Origin: Lachnospiraceae bacterium UBA935 | GTDB taxonomy: Bacteria > Bacillota > Clostridia > Lachnospirales > Lachnospiraceae | Direction: 5' to 3' | Assembly (NCBI GenBank): GCA_002293525.1 | Contig: DBDJ01000003.1 | Location: 1 to 30,866, forward strand | DNA length: 30,866 nt | Shown here: positions 1 through 7,939 of the stretch, one piece after another | Layout of the letters: each line of letters starts with the position of its first letter | Numbering within the stretch: the stretch's first letter is position 1 | Position numbers and translations under genes: made by a program | Notes under the pieces: model-generated | What the model was told of the DNA's origin: nothing | Database searches by the model: none | Seen by the model: the letters and a program-made list of their open reading frames with translations, nothing else

Positions 1-184
1 TCGGTCGAGGGCTTATCCAAAAAGAGAAGCTTATAGGGCGGAAGAAGCAGGAAAAAGGAAGTCGCAGCCATGGATGAGAAAGAGTTCTGTGTTCGGTTTT
101 GAAGATATGAGTTATAATTATATATTATGAGATAATAATAGAATAAGAAATAAAAATAACGTAATAAAATATCTTAATAAATTT

Positions 185-258
185 GGCCCAGTGGCTCAGT
201 TGGTTAGAGCGCCGCCCTGTCACGGCGGAGGTCGTGGGTTCGAGTCCCATCTGGGTCG
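185..258 (+). tRNA. tRNA-Asp (GTC)
   Basis: A full cloverleaf is visible. The acceptor stem pairs GGCCCAG with CTGGGTC and has discriminator G. The anticodon stem CCGCC/GGCGG encloses the loop CTGTCAC with anticodon GTC. The T-arm contains GGTTCGAGTCC. CCA is not encoded. It is first in a five-gene + strand tRNA array. Confidence 0.96.
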
Positions 259-301
259 TATATATCTGTTATTTAAATGCTCATATGAATATCTTTTCCT
301 A

Positions 302-374
302 GGGATCTTAGCTCAGCTGGGAGAGCATCTGCCTTACAAGCAGAGGGTCACAGGTTCGAGCCCTGTAGGTCCCA
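302..374 (+). tRNA. tRNA-Val (TAC)
   Basis: Acceptor arms GGGATCT and AGGTCCC pair, with one T-G wobble and discriminator A. The anticodon stem TCTGC/GCAGA carries loop CTTACAA, anticodon TAC. The D-arm (AGCTCAGCTGGGAGAGC) and T-arm (GGTTCGAGCC) are canonical. It is second in the array. Confidence 0.96.
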
Positions 375-399
375 TTTTTAAACAAATACTTGAAGATCT

Positions 400-481
400 G
401 GATGGGTTCCCGAGTGGCCAAAGGGGGCAGACTGTAAATCTGTTGACGACGTCTTCGAAGGTTCGAATCCTTCTCCATCCA
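400..481 (+). tRNA. tRNA-Tyr (GTA)
   Basis: This is a class II tRNA of 82 nt with a long variable arm. Acceptor GGATGGG pairs with TCCATCC, discriminator A. The anticodon stem CAGA/TCTG encloses CTGTAAA, anticodon GTA. The variable arm between the anticodon stem and GGTTCGAATCC is extended, as expected for bacterial tRNA-Tyr. Confidence 0.95.
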
Positions 482-519
482 TTACATAGAGTTAATTACT
501 CTATAATTAAATATAATGA

Positions 520-593
<74 letters not shown>

Positions 594-599
594 CTAAGT

Positions 600-672
<73 letters not shown>

Positions 673-746
673 TTTTATTATGTAAGATAAGCTATCATAA
701 TACTTTACGGGACACTGGCTCAGGTAAAAGACCGCCAGTAGCGTTA

Positions 747-1778
747 TTAGCGCTGGACGCGACCGGAAGCATCACCGGCGGCCAGTTTTTGTACTTCATC
801 GACAGAGACCTGATTGAAATCACCTTCAATACTGTGTTTAAGGCAGCTGGCTGCGACGGCAAATTCAATGCAATCCTGTTGGTTTTGATTTTGCAGACAG
901 GAATAAATCAGTCCCGCGCCAAAAGAATCGCCGCCACCGACGCGGTCAACAATATGCATCAGATATTCCCGGCTGAAATAAGCATCGCTGCCGTCATACA
1001 GCATCGCTGCCCAGCGGTTATCGTTAGCGGAAAGGGAACTTCGTAACGTGATGGCCACCTTGCTAAAACCAAAACGCTGAACCAGCTGGCCGGCCACATC
1101 GCGATAGCCGTCATAATTGACCTGCCCGCTGGTAACATCCGTATGGCTCGCCTTGATGCCAAAAACATCACCGGCATCTTCCTCGTTTGCAATACAGACA
1201 TCCACATAGCGACACAATTCAGCCATCACTTGGCCGGCTTTTTCTCGGGACCATAATTTGTTGCGATAGTTCAGGTCACAGCTGACAGTTATGCCTTTTA
1301 CGCGGGCTTTTTGGCAGGCGTCCAGACAGATGGCCGCCAATTCGTCGCTTAAAGCCGGGGTAATTCCGGTAAAATGGAACCATCCGGCACCATCAAAGAT
1401 CGTATCCCAGTCAAAATCCTGCCGTACGGCTGTAGCAATCGCAGAGCCGGTTCGGTCATAGATCACTTTGGAAGGCCTCTGGCTGGCTCCCTTTTCTAGG
1501 AAATAAATCCCCACCCGTTCGCCGCCTCTGATAATCATGGAGGTATCGACACCGTGATGGCGCAGAGCATTGACAGCAGCTTGGCCGATGTCGTGCTGGG
1601 GGAGGCGGGTCACAAAGCTGACCGGTATTCCATAGTTGGCCAGTGAGACCGCGACATTGGCTTCTCCGCCGCCGTATGTGGCTCCGTAATTTTCCGCCTG
1701 AATAAAACGATAATAACCCGAGGGAGACAACCTTAACATAATTTCCCCAAAGGTAATTACTTTTTTAGCAGTATTCAT
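747..1778 (-). CDS. kdgK: 2-keto-3-deoxygluconate kinase (PfkB family)
   Basis: This predicted cytosolic sugar kinase would phosphorylate 2-keto-3-deoxygluconate with ATP to KDPG, a step in pectin, alginate or glucuronate breakdown. The N-terminus ITFGEIMLRLSP and the glycine-rich YGGGEANVAVSLANYG are the PfkB sugar-binding region. The C-terminal DRVGGGDSFGAGLIYSCL is the PfkB signature 2 with the catalytic Asp. Length, about 343 residues, fits KdgK. ATG at 1778 is chosen over the adjacent TTG at 1781; both follow a GGAGG motif. A promoter lies at 1827-1855. The usual partners (KDPG aldolase, uronate isomerases, transporter) are absent nearby, so it stands alone between tRNA genes and a decayed region. 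Substrate is inferred from family resemblance; another PfkB keto-sugar kinase is possible. Confidence 0.85.
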   Translation of the reverse strand: MNTAKKVITFGEIMLRLSPSGYYRFIQAENYGATYGGGEANVAVSLANYGIPVSFVTRLPQHDIGQAAVNALRHHGVDTSMIIRGGERVGIYFLEKGASQRPSKVIYDRTGSAIATAVRQDFDWDTIFDGAGWFHFTGITPALSDELAAICLDACQKARVKGITVSCDLNYRNKLWSREKAGQVMAELCRYVDVCIANEEDAGDVFGIKASHTDVTSGQVNYDGYRDVAGQLVQRFGFSKVAITLRSSLSANDNRWAAMLYDGSDAYFSREYLMHIVDRVGGGDSFGAGLIYSCLQNQNQQDCIEFAVAASCLKHSIEGDFNQVSVDEVQKLAAGDASGRVQR

Positions 1779-1826
1779 CAATTTTCATCCTCCGTTTTTG
1801 CTGCCAGTATCGCAGGGTACAGTCAA

Positions 1827-1855
1827 ATCATATCACATCATTCAATATTGATCAA
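1827..1855 (-). promoter_or_regulatory. sigma-A type promoter for kdgK
   Basis: Read on the minus strand this is TTGATC, a 17-base spacer, then TATGAT. The -10 hexamer (1827-1832) sits about 49 bases upstream of the kdgK start codon, leaving a short leader containing the GGAGG ribosome binding site. Confidence 0.55.
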
Positions 1856-1872
1856 TTCTTCGTTATTATGAA

Positions 1873-2004
1873 TTATTTTCGCATACCGGGTTTAGTTTTG
1901 AGAAAAGTCCTTTCGTGTATATGTTTGCTGGTACTTACATTATACTCCTTTAAGGCCCGGGCAATCTGACGATGACCGCGTAGCCAGTCAGCTGATGGCA
2001 AAGA
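1873..2004 (-). pseudogene. decayed coding remnant upstream of kdgK
   Basis: On the minus strand about 43 codons are open, ending in TAA at 1873-1875, with no start codon that has a ribosome binding site. The translation includes DWLRGHRQIARALKEYN, which looks protein-like and helical, and an in-frame TGA interrupts the frame just upstream. I do not recognise the family. Its position suggests the last piece of a gene that once preceded kdgK, but chance reading of non-coding DNA is possible. Confidence 0.25.
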
Positions 2005-2404
2005 TCACTGCAGTCGCAATTTATCAGATCAGCGCGCCGACACTTTGAGAAATGCCGTATTTCCGCCATAGTTACTGGCGATTTATTTTAAAGGCTATCC
2101 CTCAGTCCGCCATTCATCGGCTTCTCGGACAGCGAAATTAATTCATTATTAAAAGACTCATTATTATTCAAAGATACATTATTATTCAAAGACTCATTAT
2201 TATAAATTATTTTAAAAGGCTTATTATTTTAAAATTATTTATTTAAGATTCAAAATTATGTTTTTAGAATGATGTTTTCCGATTTATTTGACGTATCCCG
2301 TAATTTAGCAGATGTAACCGAAACTGGAAAATAACACCGGTTGATTTATGTCGCCGAATGATTCAAAATAAGAGATATCAAACCAACAAAGGAGATATCT
2401 ACAT
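2005..2404. other. gene-poor AT-rich stretch
   Basis: About 400 bases without a credible gene. The left part has moderate GC and may be further decayed coding sequence. The right part (about 2135-2290) is very AT-rich and holds the 18-bp tandem repeat. A possible weak -35 motif (TTGACG, near 2288) has no convincing -10 partner. No RNA gene or riboswitch was recognised. Confidence 0.5.
2155..2208. repeat. 18-bp tandem repeat, three copies
   Basis: Three consecutive 18-bp units begin GACTCATTATTATTCAAA (2155-2172). The second differs at two bases (GATACATT...), and the third diverges at its last bases. The repeat is AT-rich and lies in non-coding DNA, typical of slippage-generated sequence. 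Confidence 0.8.
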
Positions 2405-2677
2405 ATGAAAATTTACAAGGTCTATGGCTTATTGGGATTATGCTATATTTATAGTATGAATCCGGTAGAGGGAGAATTGATGGATGAGTTAGAAATTAAG
2501 CTGCCCAAGGGTTATCGTGAAGTGAAGAGAGAAAACGGCTTTCGTGGCATCGCCTGTCCGGAAGGATGTATCTCTACTATGTTCAGCGGACCGGAACCGA
2601 CTATCTACAAGTATTTGGGAAATAGTGAGGGAAAATACCATACATTCAAAATTGATAATCCAAAAGCCGAAGCATAA
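2405..2677 (+). CDS. small protein of unknown function (90 aa)
   Basis: I do not recognise this family. The start at 2405 follows AAAGGAGATATCTACAT, a strong ribosome binding site with good spacing. A second ribosome binding site (GGGAG) precedes an in-frame ATG at 2480, which would yield a 65-residue protein beginning MDELEIKLPKGYREV. Residues 1-18 are hydrophobic and could be a weak membrane or leader segment, so the short form may be the conserved one. The rest is charged and has two cysteines in a CPEGC pattern. A 19-bp tandem duplication spans the stop codon, and a long hairpin follows. The gene stands alone. Confidence 0.6.
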   Translation: MKIYKVYGLLGLCYIYSMNPVEGELMDELEIKLPKGYREVKRENGFRGIACPEGCISTMFSGPEPTIYKYLGNSEGKYHTFKIDNPKAEA

Positions 2678-2693
2678 TCCAAAAGCCGAAGCA
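2656..2693. repeat. 19-bp tandem duplication across a stop codon
   Basis: The 19-bp unit TAATCCAAAAGCCGAAGCA occurs twice, at 2656-2674 and 2675-2693. The TAA stop of the small protein is the first three bases of the second copy. The encoded protein is unchanged by the duplication because the same stop would follow a single copy. Confidence 0.9.
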
Positions 2694-2711
2694 TAATTAT
2701 GCCAACCGCCT

Positions 2712-2783
2712 AAAAATAACAGATAAAAACGGCAAATATCAGATGGTATCTAGTATTTGAAGATGTTTTTATCTGTTATTTTT
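2712..2783. terminator. long perfect hairpin, likely terminator
   Basis: Arms 2712-2730 and 2765-2783 are exact reverse complements over 19 bp. Inside the 34-base loop there are further nested pairings: CAAATA (2733-2738) with TATTTG (2754-2759), and AGAT-GGT-ATCT at 2741-2751. The right arm ends in a T-rich run. It follows the small protein gene, so it probably ends that transcript, but it is longer than an ordinary intrinsic terminator. Confidence 0.6.
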
Positions 2784-2954
2784 TACGCTCCGCAGGTTGC
2801 ACTCGGAATTTTTGCGGAAACACGCTTAGTGATTCTATGGCTATGGCCAACAAAACTAACTCTTAATTAAGAATTTCTTTATTGCAAATCTCGGGAATTT
2901 ATTGTATTTTTTATAGAGTATAAGAAACAGCAGTGTATTAAGAAGGGTGAGATT

Positions 2955-3365
2955 ATGAAAATGTCGATATTATTGTCAGTGGGGGTCTTTTTGACCTGTA
3001 TAATACTTTCCTCCTGCATCAAGGAAGTGGCGGCGGAGCCGGAGCAGATATCCGGAGCAGAAGGAGAAACAGAAACAGCAGAAGCTTCTGTGGTAGAGAC
3101 TCTTGTTTCCACTGACGGTAATGCAATAGTGCTTGGCCATTTAGTTGAGTTTGATCTCCTTCACGTTGTGATAAATACTGATGATAATCAAAGATTGAGC
3201 TTTAATTTGAATCAGGAAACAGAGATTTATTCCGGCAGCGCACCGGAACTGATCCTTGGGGATGAAGTGGCAATCGTTTTTGAAGGTGTGCTAGACGGAC
3301 TTAATACCGATGATATAAAGGTGCTTACTGTATCCATAGCGGCAGAGGAGGATACCGAGCAGTAA
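2955..3365 (+). CDS. small lipoprotein of unknown function
   Basis: The product has 136 residues. It begins with a short positive N-terminus and a hydrophobic stretch ending in the lipobox LSSC (Cys about residue 21), so it should be exported, lipidated and attached to the outer face of the membrane. An acidic, Glu/Thr-rich linker follows (about residues 27-50). Then comes a compact domain of about 80 residues with alternating hydrophobic strands (AIVLGHLVEFDLLHVVI; DEVAIVFEGVL), suggesting a small beta fold. I do not recognise the family. The ribosome binding site GGGTGAG precedes the ATG. It is 22 bases upstream of azlC and may be cotranscribed with it. Role unknown. Confidence 0.75.
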   Translation: MKMSILLSVGVFLTCIILSSCIKEVAAEPEQISGAEGETETAEASVVETLVSTDGNAIVLGHLVEFDLLHVVINTDDNQRLSFNLNQETEIYSGSAPELILGDEVAIVFEGVLDGLNTDDIKVLTVSIAAEEDTEQ

Positions 3366-3387
3366 CCCGGAGCGAGGAAATTACGAC

Positions 3388-4104
3388 ATGAAAAAGGGTG
3401 AAAGTATCCGTTTTGCTTTTCAGCAGACGATACCGGTTATGCTGGGCTACATATTTTTAGGGATGGCATTCGGATTGATGCTTCATAATGCCGGGTATCA
3501 TTTCTTATGGGCTTTTGCCATAAGCCTCTGTGTATATGCGGGAAGCCTTCAATTTCTGTTGGTGACATTGTTAAGCGGAGGGGCCGGGTTATTGTATTCG
3601 GCTATGATGACGTTTTTTATTAATGGCAGGCATATCTTTTATGGCTTGTCTTTGGTGGAAAAATATCGGAAGATGGGGAAAAGATATCCTTATATGATTT
3701 TTTCGTTGACGGATGAAACCTATTCCATCCTGTGCCGAACGAAAGTGCCGGCGGATCTGAATGAAAACCAAGTCATGTTTACGATTAGCCTGCTTAATCA
3801 CTGTTATTGGGTTCTTGGTTCACTTGCAGGGGGCTTGGCGGGGCAATTTGTTACTTTTGATACACGGGGAATAGATTTTTCTATGACAGCATTGTTTGTT
3901 GCGATCATGGTAGAGCAATGGCAGGAAAAGAAAAACCGGATTCCGGCAATGACGGGTTTGGTTCTTTCATTTATTTTTTTGATTTTACTGGGATCCGAGC
4001 GGTTTATTCTGCCGTCACTGACAGTATCGGTTTTTATTTTGCTATGTGCCAGATCCTATCTGGGCAGGCCGGATGCGGAGATAACCGAAGAAAGACAGCG
4101 GTAA
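3388..4104 (+). CDS. azlC: AzlC family branched-chain amino acid exporter, large subunit
   Basis: This 238-residue membrane protein matches AzlC: an early AFQQTIPVMLGYIFLGMAFG segment, the conserved YAGSLQFLLVTLL, and FFINGRHIFYGLSL, typical of the family, followed by several hydrophobic helices. AzlC works with the small AzlD protein to export branched-chain amino acids and toxic analogues such as azaleucine. The next gene is azlD, 25 bases downstream, confirming the pair. Substrate is inferred from the family; in clostridia it has rarely been tested. No AzlB-like regulator is present. Confidence 0.9.
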   Translation: MKKGESIRFAFQQTIPVMLGYIFLGMAFGLMLHNAGYHFLWAFAISLCVYAGSLQFLLVTLLSGGAGLLYSAMMTFFINGRHIFYGLSLVEKYRKMGKRYPYMIFSLTDETYSILCRTKVPADLNENQVMFTISLLNHCYWVLGSLAGGLAGQFVTFDTRGIDFSMTALFVAIMVEQWQEKKNRIPAMTGLVLSFIFLILLGSERFILPSLTVSVFILLCARSYLGRPDAEITEERQR

Positions 4105-4129
4105 GATCAACAATGGGGGCGGTACAGAA

Positions 4130-4462
4130 ATGAATAACGTAGGACATACAATATTAATTATCGGAATTGCGGCGGTATGTACGATTTTTTTGAGGGCGGT
4201 ACCGTTTCTTATTTTCGGAGGAAAAAGAGCGGTACCGGAAGGAATCCGATATCTGGGCAATTATCTTCCGGCAGCGATTATGGCTGTATTAGCAATCTAC
4301 TGTCTGCGGAATATTCAATTATTCCGCGGGAATCATGGGGTACCGGAACTGATTGCAACAGGTTTGGTTATATTGCTTCATAGCTGGAAAAAAAATATTC
4401 TGCTGACCGTATTCTTAAGTACCATGTGTTATATGATTATGATACAGTTCATATTTACATAA
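4130..4462 (+). CDS. azlD: AzlD family branched-chain amino acid exporter, small subunit
   Basis: A 110-residue protein with about four hydrophobic segments. It includes the typical AzlD features TIFLRAVPFLIF near the N-terminus and YLGNYLPAAIMAVLAIYCL in the middle. AzlD is the small partner needed by AzlC for amino acid export. A purine-rich GGGGGCGG region precedes the ATG. It directly follows azlC and is probably cotranscribed and co-assembled with it. Confidence 0.9.
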   Translation: MNNVGHTILIIGIAAVCTIFLRAVPFLIFGGKRAVPEGIRYLGNYLPAAIMAVLAIYCLRNIQLFRGNHGVPELIATGLVILLHSWKKNILLTVFLSTMCYMIMIQFIFT

Positions 4463-4634
4463 AATAATAGTTCATCTGTATATCTGTTCATTGAATAGCT
4501 ATGGCTGAACTGATACACATATTGTGAAATCTGGTGATAATATTGCTAATTTTATATGTGCATAAGCCGCATTGTGTGATACACTAAAGTGTACACGAAT
4601 ATTTAAAATAAATATGATCATAAGGAAGGGTATT

Positions 4635-5117
4635 ATGCTTGATGATTACTTTAAGTTGATCAAGGAGCATGGCCAGGATATCTTGGCCTCCGAGAACTTC
4701 CGCAGGACAAAAGGACATATACAGCACGGAACGACACCAGTGCGCTCACATAGTATCAGTGTGGCGCGTTATAGCCTTGCGCTCAGCCGCAGGCTGAAGA
4801 TTAAATGCAGCCAAAGAGAGCTGGTAAGAGGCGCATTGCTTCATGATTATTTTTTGTATGACTGGCATGATAAAGAGTATGTCAGTCTCCATAAGCTTCA
4901 TGGGTTTTATCATCCGGGAATCGCATTACAGAATGCCGCTACTGAATATCAGCTTACCGCTTTGGAAAAAGATATTATCAAGAAGCATATGTGGCCGATG
5001 ACGATAGTTCCGCCAAGATGCCGGGAAGCATGGATCGTGACCTTTGCCGACAAATATTGTTCTTTATTTGAGATTATGAAAGGCAGAGGACGTAAAAAAA
5101 GACAGGGTTATTTTTAA
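4635..5117 (+). CDS. HD-domain phosphohydrolase-like protein
   Basis: The start at 4635 is chosen because AAGGAAGGG precedes it; an upstream in-frame ATG at 4572 has no ribosome binding site. The 160-residue product shows the HD metal-binding pattern: His in VRSHSISVARYSL, the HD pair in GALLHDYFLYDWHD, and a later Asp in VTFADKYCSL. HD proteins hydrolyse phosphoester bonds, often in nucleotides or signal molecules, but nothing here fixes the substrate. The basic C-terminus (KGRGRKKRQ) is notable. It is 14 bases upstream of the decarboxylase gene and may share its transcript. Confidence 0.75.
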   Translation: MLDDYFKLIKEHGQDILASENFRRTKGHIQHGTTPVRSHSISVARYSLALSRRLKIKCSQRELVRGALLHDYFLYDWHDKEYVSLHKLHGFYHPGIALQNAATEYQLTALEKDIIKKHMWPMTIVPPRCREAWIVTFADKYCSLFEIMKGRGRKKRQGYF

Positions 5118-5131
5118 GATGAGGTTTATAG

Positions 5132-6637
5132 ATGACAGACAGTTTATACGGTCGGTTGAAAAAGTATGGTAACAGTGATTTCTATCCTTTTCACATGCCG
5201 GGGCATAAGCGCAATTTTCCGGAAGGAAATCTGCCTCCCTGGTATTCTATCGATATTACCGAAATAGACGGATTTGATAATCTACATCAGCCTCAGGGAA
5301 TTCTCCTCGAATCACAAAGGAAAGCGGCAGCAATATATGGTTCAGATGAAACCTTCTTTTTAGTCAATGGAAGTACCGCAGGTATTTTGTGTGCACTTTC
5401 GGTTACGGCGAAACAAGGGAAGAAAATATTGGTGTCAAGAAACAGCCATATGTCGGTATATCATGGAGCTTATCTAAATAATGCCGAGCTGGAATATCTT
5501 TATCCAGAGCTCGGAGCTGATGGTATTGTAACAGGAATAACGGCGGAAGCGGTTGCGAAACGGATTGAAGGAAGAGAAGATATCAGTGCGGTGGTTCTTA
5601 ATTCACCCACTTACGAAGGGGTAATAAGTGATATAAAGGGGATTGCAGAAGCAGTTCACGGAAAAAGAATACCTTTGATTGTTGATGCGGCGCATGGTGC
5701 TCATTTGGGATTTCATCCCGGCTATCCGGAAAATGCGGTCAGGCTGGGAGCAGATCTGGTGATTCACAGTCTGCATAAAACTTTGCCGGCACCTACTCAG
5801 ACGGCGTTAATGCATGTAAACGGCCAGCTGATCGACCGGAAGGCAGTCCAACGCTATCTGCGCATTTTCCAGACAAGCAGTCCTTCTTACCCGCTGATGG
5901 CCGGCATTGATTTCTGTATCGGGCTGCTTGAGGACAGGGGTCAGGCGATGTTGGAAGAATTGCTCCATATGCGAGATGCTTTTGATAGCAGGATAAAGGA
6001 ATGTAAATACATTAGAGTATGCAATAAGATAGCGGATCCGGTTAAGGCAGTAATTTTTTCCCGTCATCCATATCAGTCGGGTTATTATATGAATGGCTGC
6101 CGTTTGGCAGAAATGTTGCGTCAGGATTATCATCTTGAGGTAGAAATGGCTTCAGATCATTATGTGATTGCGATATTCACCATAATGGATAAGCCGGAAG
6201 GGATTAATCGTCTGGCAGAAGCATTGTGCGAAATTGACCGCAGGCTGGACAAGATGGAGATAGCAGATAGTAAGGCATCAGATCGTAAGACATCTGTTAC
6301 TGCATTGGCAGACGGTATCGCAGCGAAGACAGCGTTACCGGACAGGCAAACGGAGGGCTTGAATTATCAGAGTTATCGTTTGGTGACTGACGTAAATATC
6401 AGGGCAGCAATGGACAGCACAGCGGAGGAGGTAGAGATAGAAGCGGCGGCAGATAGGGTTGCATCGGAGTTTATTAGCCTGTACCCGCCGGGAATCCCTA
6501 TTGCGGTTCCTGGCGAGAGATTGGACGCGGCAGTTTTGACGGCCATCAGGGAGTACCGCCGGCAAGGGCTTGCTGTTCACGGCCTGACACCGTCAGGGAA
6601 GGTATGTGTGGTGAAGAATCCGGACGGAACTGATTGA
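5132..6637 (+). CDS. Orn/Lys/Arg decarboxylase family protein (YaaO-like)
   Basis: A 501-residue PLP-dependent fold-type I decarboxylase. Visible landmarks are PFHMPGHKRN near the N-terminus, FLVNGSTAGI (cofactor phosphate region, residues 77-86), the Asp of LIVDAAHGAHLGF (Asp185) and the Schiff-base lysine in VIHSLHKTLPAPTQTA (Lys216). The C-terminal decarboxylase domain ends with PPGIPIAVPGE. Basic amino acids are decarboxylated to diamines feeding polyamine synthesis; whether the substrate is Arg or Lys cannot be told from sequence. Residues about 375-430 form a longer, less conserved linker. It opens the locus that in Bacillus runs yaaO-tmk-yaaQ-yaaR-holB-yaaT. Confidence 0.88.
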   Translation: MTDSLYGRLKKYGNSDFYPFHMPGHKRNFPEGNLPPWYSIDITEIDGFDNLHQPQGILLESQRKAAAIYGSDETFFLVNGSTAGILCALSVTAKQGKKILVSRNSHMSVYHGAYLNNAELEYLYPELGADGIVTGITAEAVAKRIEGREDISAVVLNSPTYEGVISDIKGIAEAVHGKRIPLIVDAAHGAHLGFHPGYPENAVRLGADLVIHSLHKTLPAPTQTALMHVNGQLIDRKAVQRYLRIFQTSSPSYPLMAGIDFCIGLLEDRGQAMLEELLHMRDAFDSRIKECKYIRVCNKIADPVKAVIFSRHPYQSGYYMNGCRLAEMLRQDYHLEVEMASDHYVIAIFTIMDKPEGINRLAEALCEIDRRLDKMEIADSKASDRKTSVTALADGIAAKTALPDRQTEGLNYQSYRLVTDVNIRAAMDSTAEEVEIEAAADRVASEFISLYPPGIPIAVPGERLDAAVLTAIREYRRQGLAVHGLTPSGKVCVVKNPDGTD

Positions 6638-6692
6638 AATGGTAGCGGAAATCAATAAATATGACGATATTAGTTTAGGTGAGGGTACAGAA

Positions 6693-7289
6693 ATGGGTGT
6701 GATAGTCTTTTTGATGGGCAAAAGTTCTACCGGCAAGGATACGCTGTTTAAACGGCTGCAAGGCCGTCAGGACTTATCGCTTTCTGGGATTGTACCTTAT
6801 ACTACCAGGCCGATTCGTAACGGCGAAAAAGACGGAATGGAGTATTTTTTTACGGATGAAGCTGGATATGAAGCCTTCCGGACCGGAGGGAAGATTATTG
6901 AAGCCCGTGCTTACCATACCTGCCACGGGTTATGGAGATATTTTACAGTGGATGACGGCCAGATTGACTTGTCACATGGCAGCTATCTGATGATCGGCAC
7001 CTTGGCCTCCTATCTTCAAGTACAGGAATATTTTAACAGAGACAAAATACTGCCGGTTCTGATAGAATTAGATGACGGAAAGCGTCTGCAGCGAGCTCTT
7101 AATCGAGAAAAAAAGCAGCCCCAGCCAAGGTATGAGGAAATGTGCCGAAGATTTCTTGCCGATGCCGAGGATTTTAGTGAAGATAAAATCAGGGAAGCCG
7201 GAATCAGGCACCGCTTTCATAACGACGAACTGGATTGCTGCGAAGAGGAGATTATACGCTATCTCTTGACAAACATAGGAAAAATATGA
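6693..7289 (+). CDS. guanylate-kinase-like nucleotide kinase
   Basis: The start at 6693 is preferred because GTGAGGG lies seven bases upstream and the P-loop then falls at residues 9-15. An in-frame ATG at 6639 lacks a ribosome binding site. The product resembles guanylate kinase: P-loop MGKSSTGKDT, then PYTTRPIRNGEKDGMEYFF, matching the GMP-binding TTRxxRxGExxGxxYxF pattern. The P-loop ends GKDT rather than the usual GKGT/S, and the LID region is divergent, so it may not be the housekeeping Gmk. It occupies the slot held by thymidylate kinase (tmk) in the Bacillus locus. Activity on GMP is unproven. Confidence 0.7.
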   Translation: MGVIVFLMGKSSTGKDTLFKRLQGRQDLSLSGIVPYTTRPIRNGEKDGMEYFFTDEAGYEAFRTGGKIIEARAYHTCHGLWRYFTVDDGQIDLSHGSYLMIGTLASYLQVQEYFNRDKILPVLIELDDGKRLQRALNREKKQPQPRYEEMCRRFLADAEDFSEDKIREAGIRHRFHNDELDCCEEEIIRYLLTNIGKI

Positions 7290-7384
7290 TATGGATATCA
7301 CAAATGTTTTAATGTATGGCGATATGTAGCGATATTTATTTCTAATATAGTGAGTAGAGGTAACCGAGGTAAGGAGGCAGCTTT

Positions 7385-7825
7385 GTGGATATAAAAGTAA
7401 ATCAAGTAAATCAAAGCACACCAGTCGAGCCCAAGGCACCTGTCCAGCCTTCCGACGGTACTTTCAAGTTTACCCTTGCCAGTCATATCGAGGGGAGTGA
7501 GCTGCAGGAAAAACTGAACACCCTGATGACAGAAATCACCGCACAGGGAGAACGTCTGGCAAAAAAGCGCGATGTAAAAGACATGAAACGTTATCGGAGC
7601 CTGATCAAGGAATTTATGAACGAGATTGTCAGTCATTCCCATGAGTTTACCCGGGAAAATTATCTGGATCGAAGAGGGCGGCACAGGGTCTATGGGATCA
7701 TCCGTCTGGTTGATGAAAATCTGGATGAACTGGCGCAGGAACTGGTAAAGGATGAGCAGGATCACATAAGCATACTTAATAAGATAGGAGAAATAAGAGG
7801 GCTGTTACTGGATATTTTTACGTAG
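7385..7825 (+). CDS. yaaR: YaaR family protein (DUF327)
   Basis: A 146-residue soluble, largely helical protein resembling the YaaR/DUF327 family, conserved in Firmicutes next to holB. The start is GTG, supported by GTAAGGAGG upstream. The N-terminal 30 residues are low in hydrophobics and likely disordered; the rest is charged helix (for example DVKDMKRYRSLIKEFM). Function is not established. The gene ends in TAG, after which the same frame stays open through a tandem repeat into holB. Confidence 0.85.
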   Translation: MDIKVNQVNQSTPVEPKAPVQPSDGTFKFTLASHIEGSELQEKLNTLMTEITAQGERLAKKRDVKDMKRYRSLIKEFMNEIVSHSHEFTRENYLDRRGRHRVYGIIRLVDENLDELAQELVKDEQDHISILNKIGEIRGLLLDIFT

Positions 7826-7913
7826 GAAAAAGCCAGAAGGTACGAAAAAGCCAGAAGGTACGAAAAGGTCAGAAGATGCAAAAGGTCAAAAGGTACAAAA
7901 GCGCAGAAGGTAC
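7826..7913. repeat. 17-18 bp tandem repeat between yaaR and holB
   Basis: Five degenerate units fill almost the whole gap. Copies 1 and 2 (7826-7843, 7844-7861) are identical, GAAAAAGCCAGAAGGTAC. Copy 3 (7862-7879) has substitutions. Copies 4 and 5 (7880-7896, 7897-7913) are 17 bp. A sixth partial unit may follow. In the yaaR/holB frame the repeat contains no stop and would encode Lys/Arg-rich sequence. Confidence 0.88.
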
Positions 7914-7939
7914 ACAAGAGCGCACAGATGGGGGTTACA

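Noticed and set aside
1..184. Possible RNA gene or repeat at the window start
   Set aside because: The first bases look like a purine-rich gene-flanking sequence and then AT-rich DNA with a TATAAT at 113-118 but no good -35; nothing could be supported.
2155..2208. Possible CRISPR array from regularly spaced 18-bp repeats
   Set aside because: Units are directly abutting with no unique spacers, and there are no cas genes.
7298..7765. A 155-codon minus-strand frame opposite yaaR
   Set aside because: It is antisense to a gene with a strong ribosome binding site and conserved family, and its composition is that of a complementary-strand shadow.
7826..7913. Possible CRISPR array between yaaR and holB
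   Set aside because: The units are tandem and degenerate without spacers; this is a minisatellite-like repeat.
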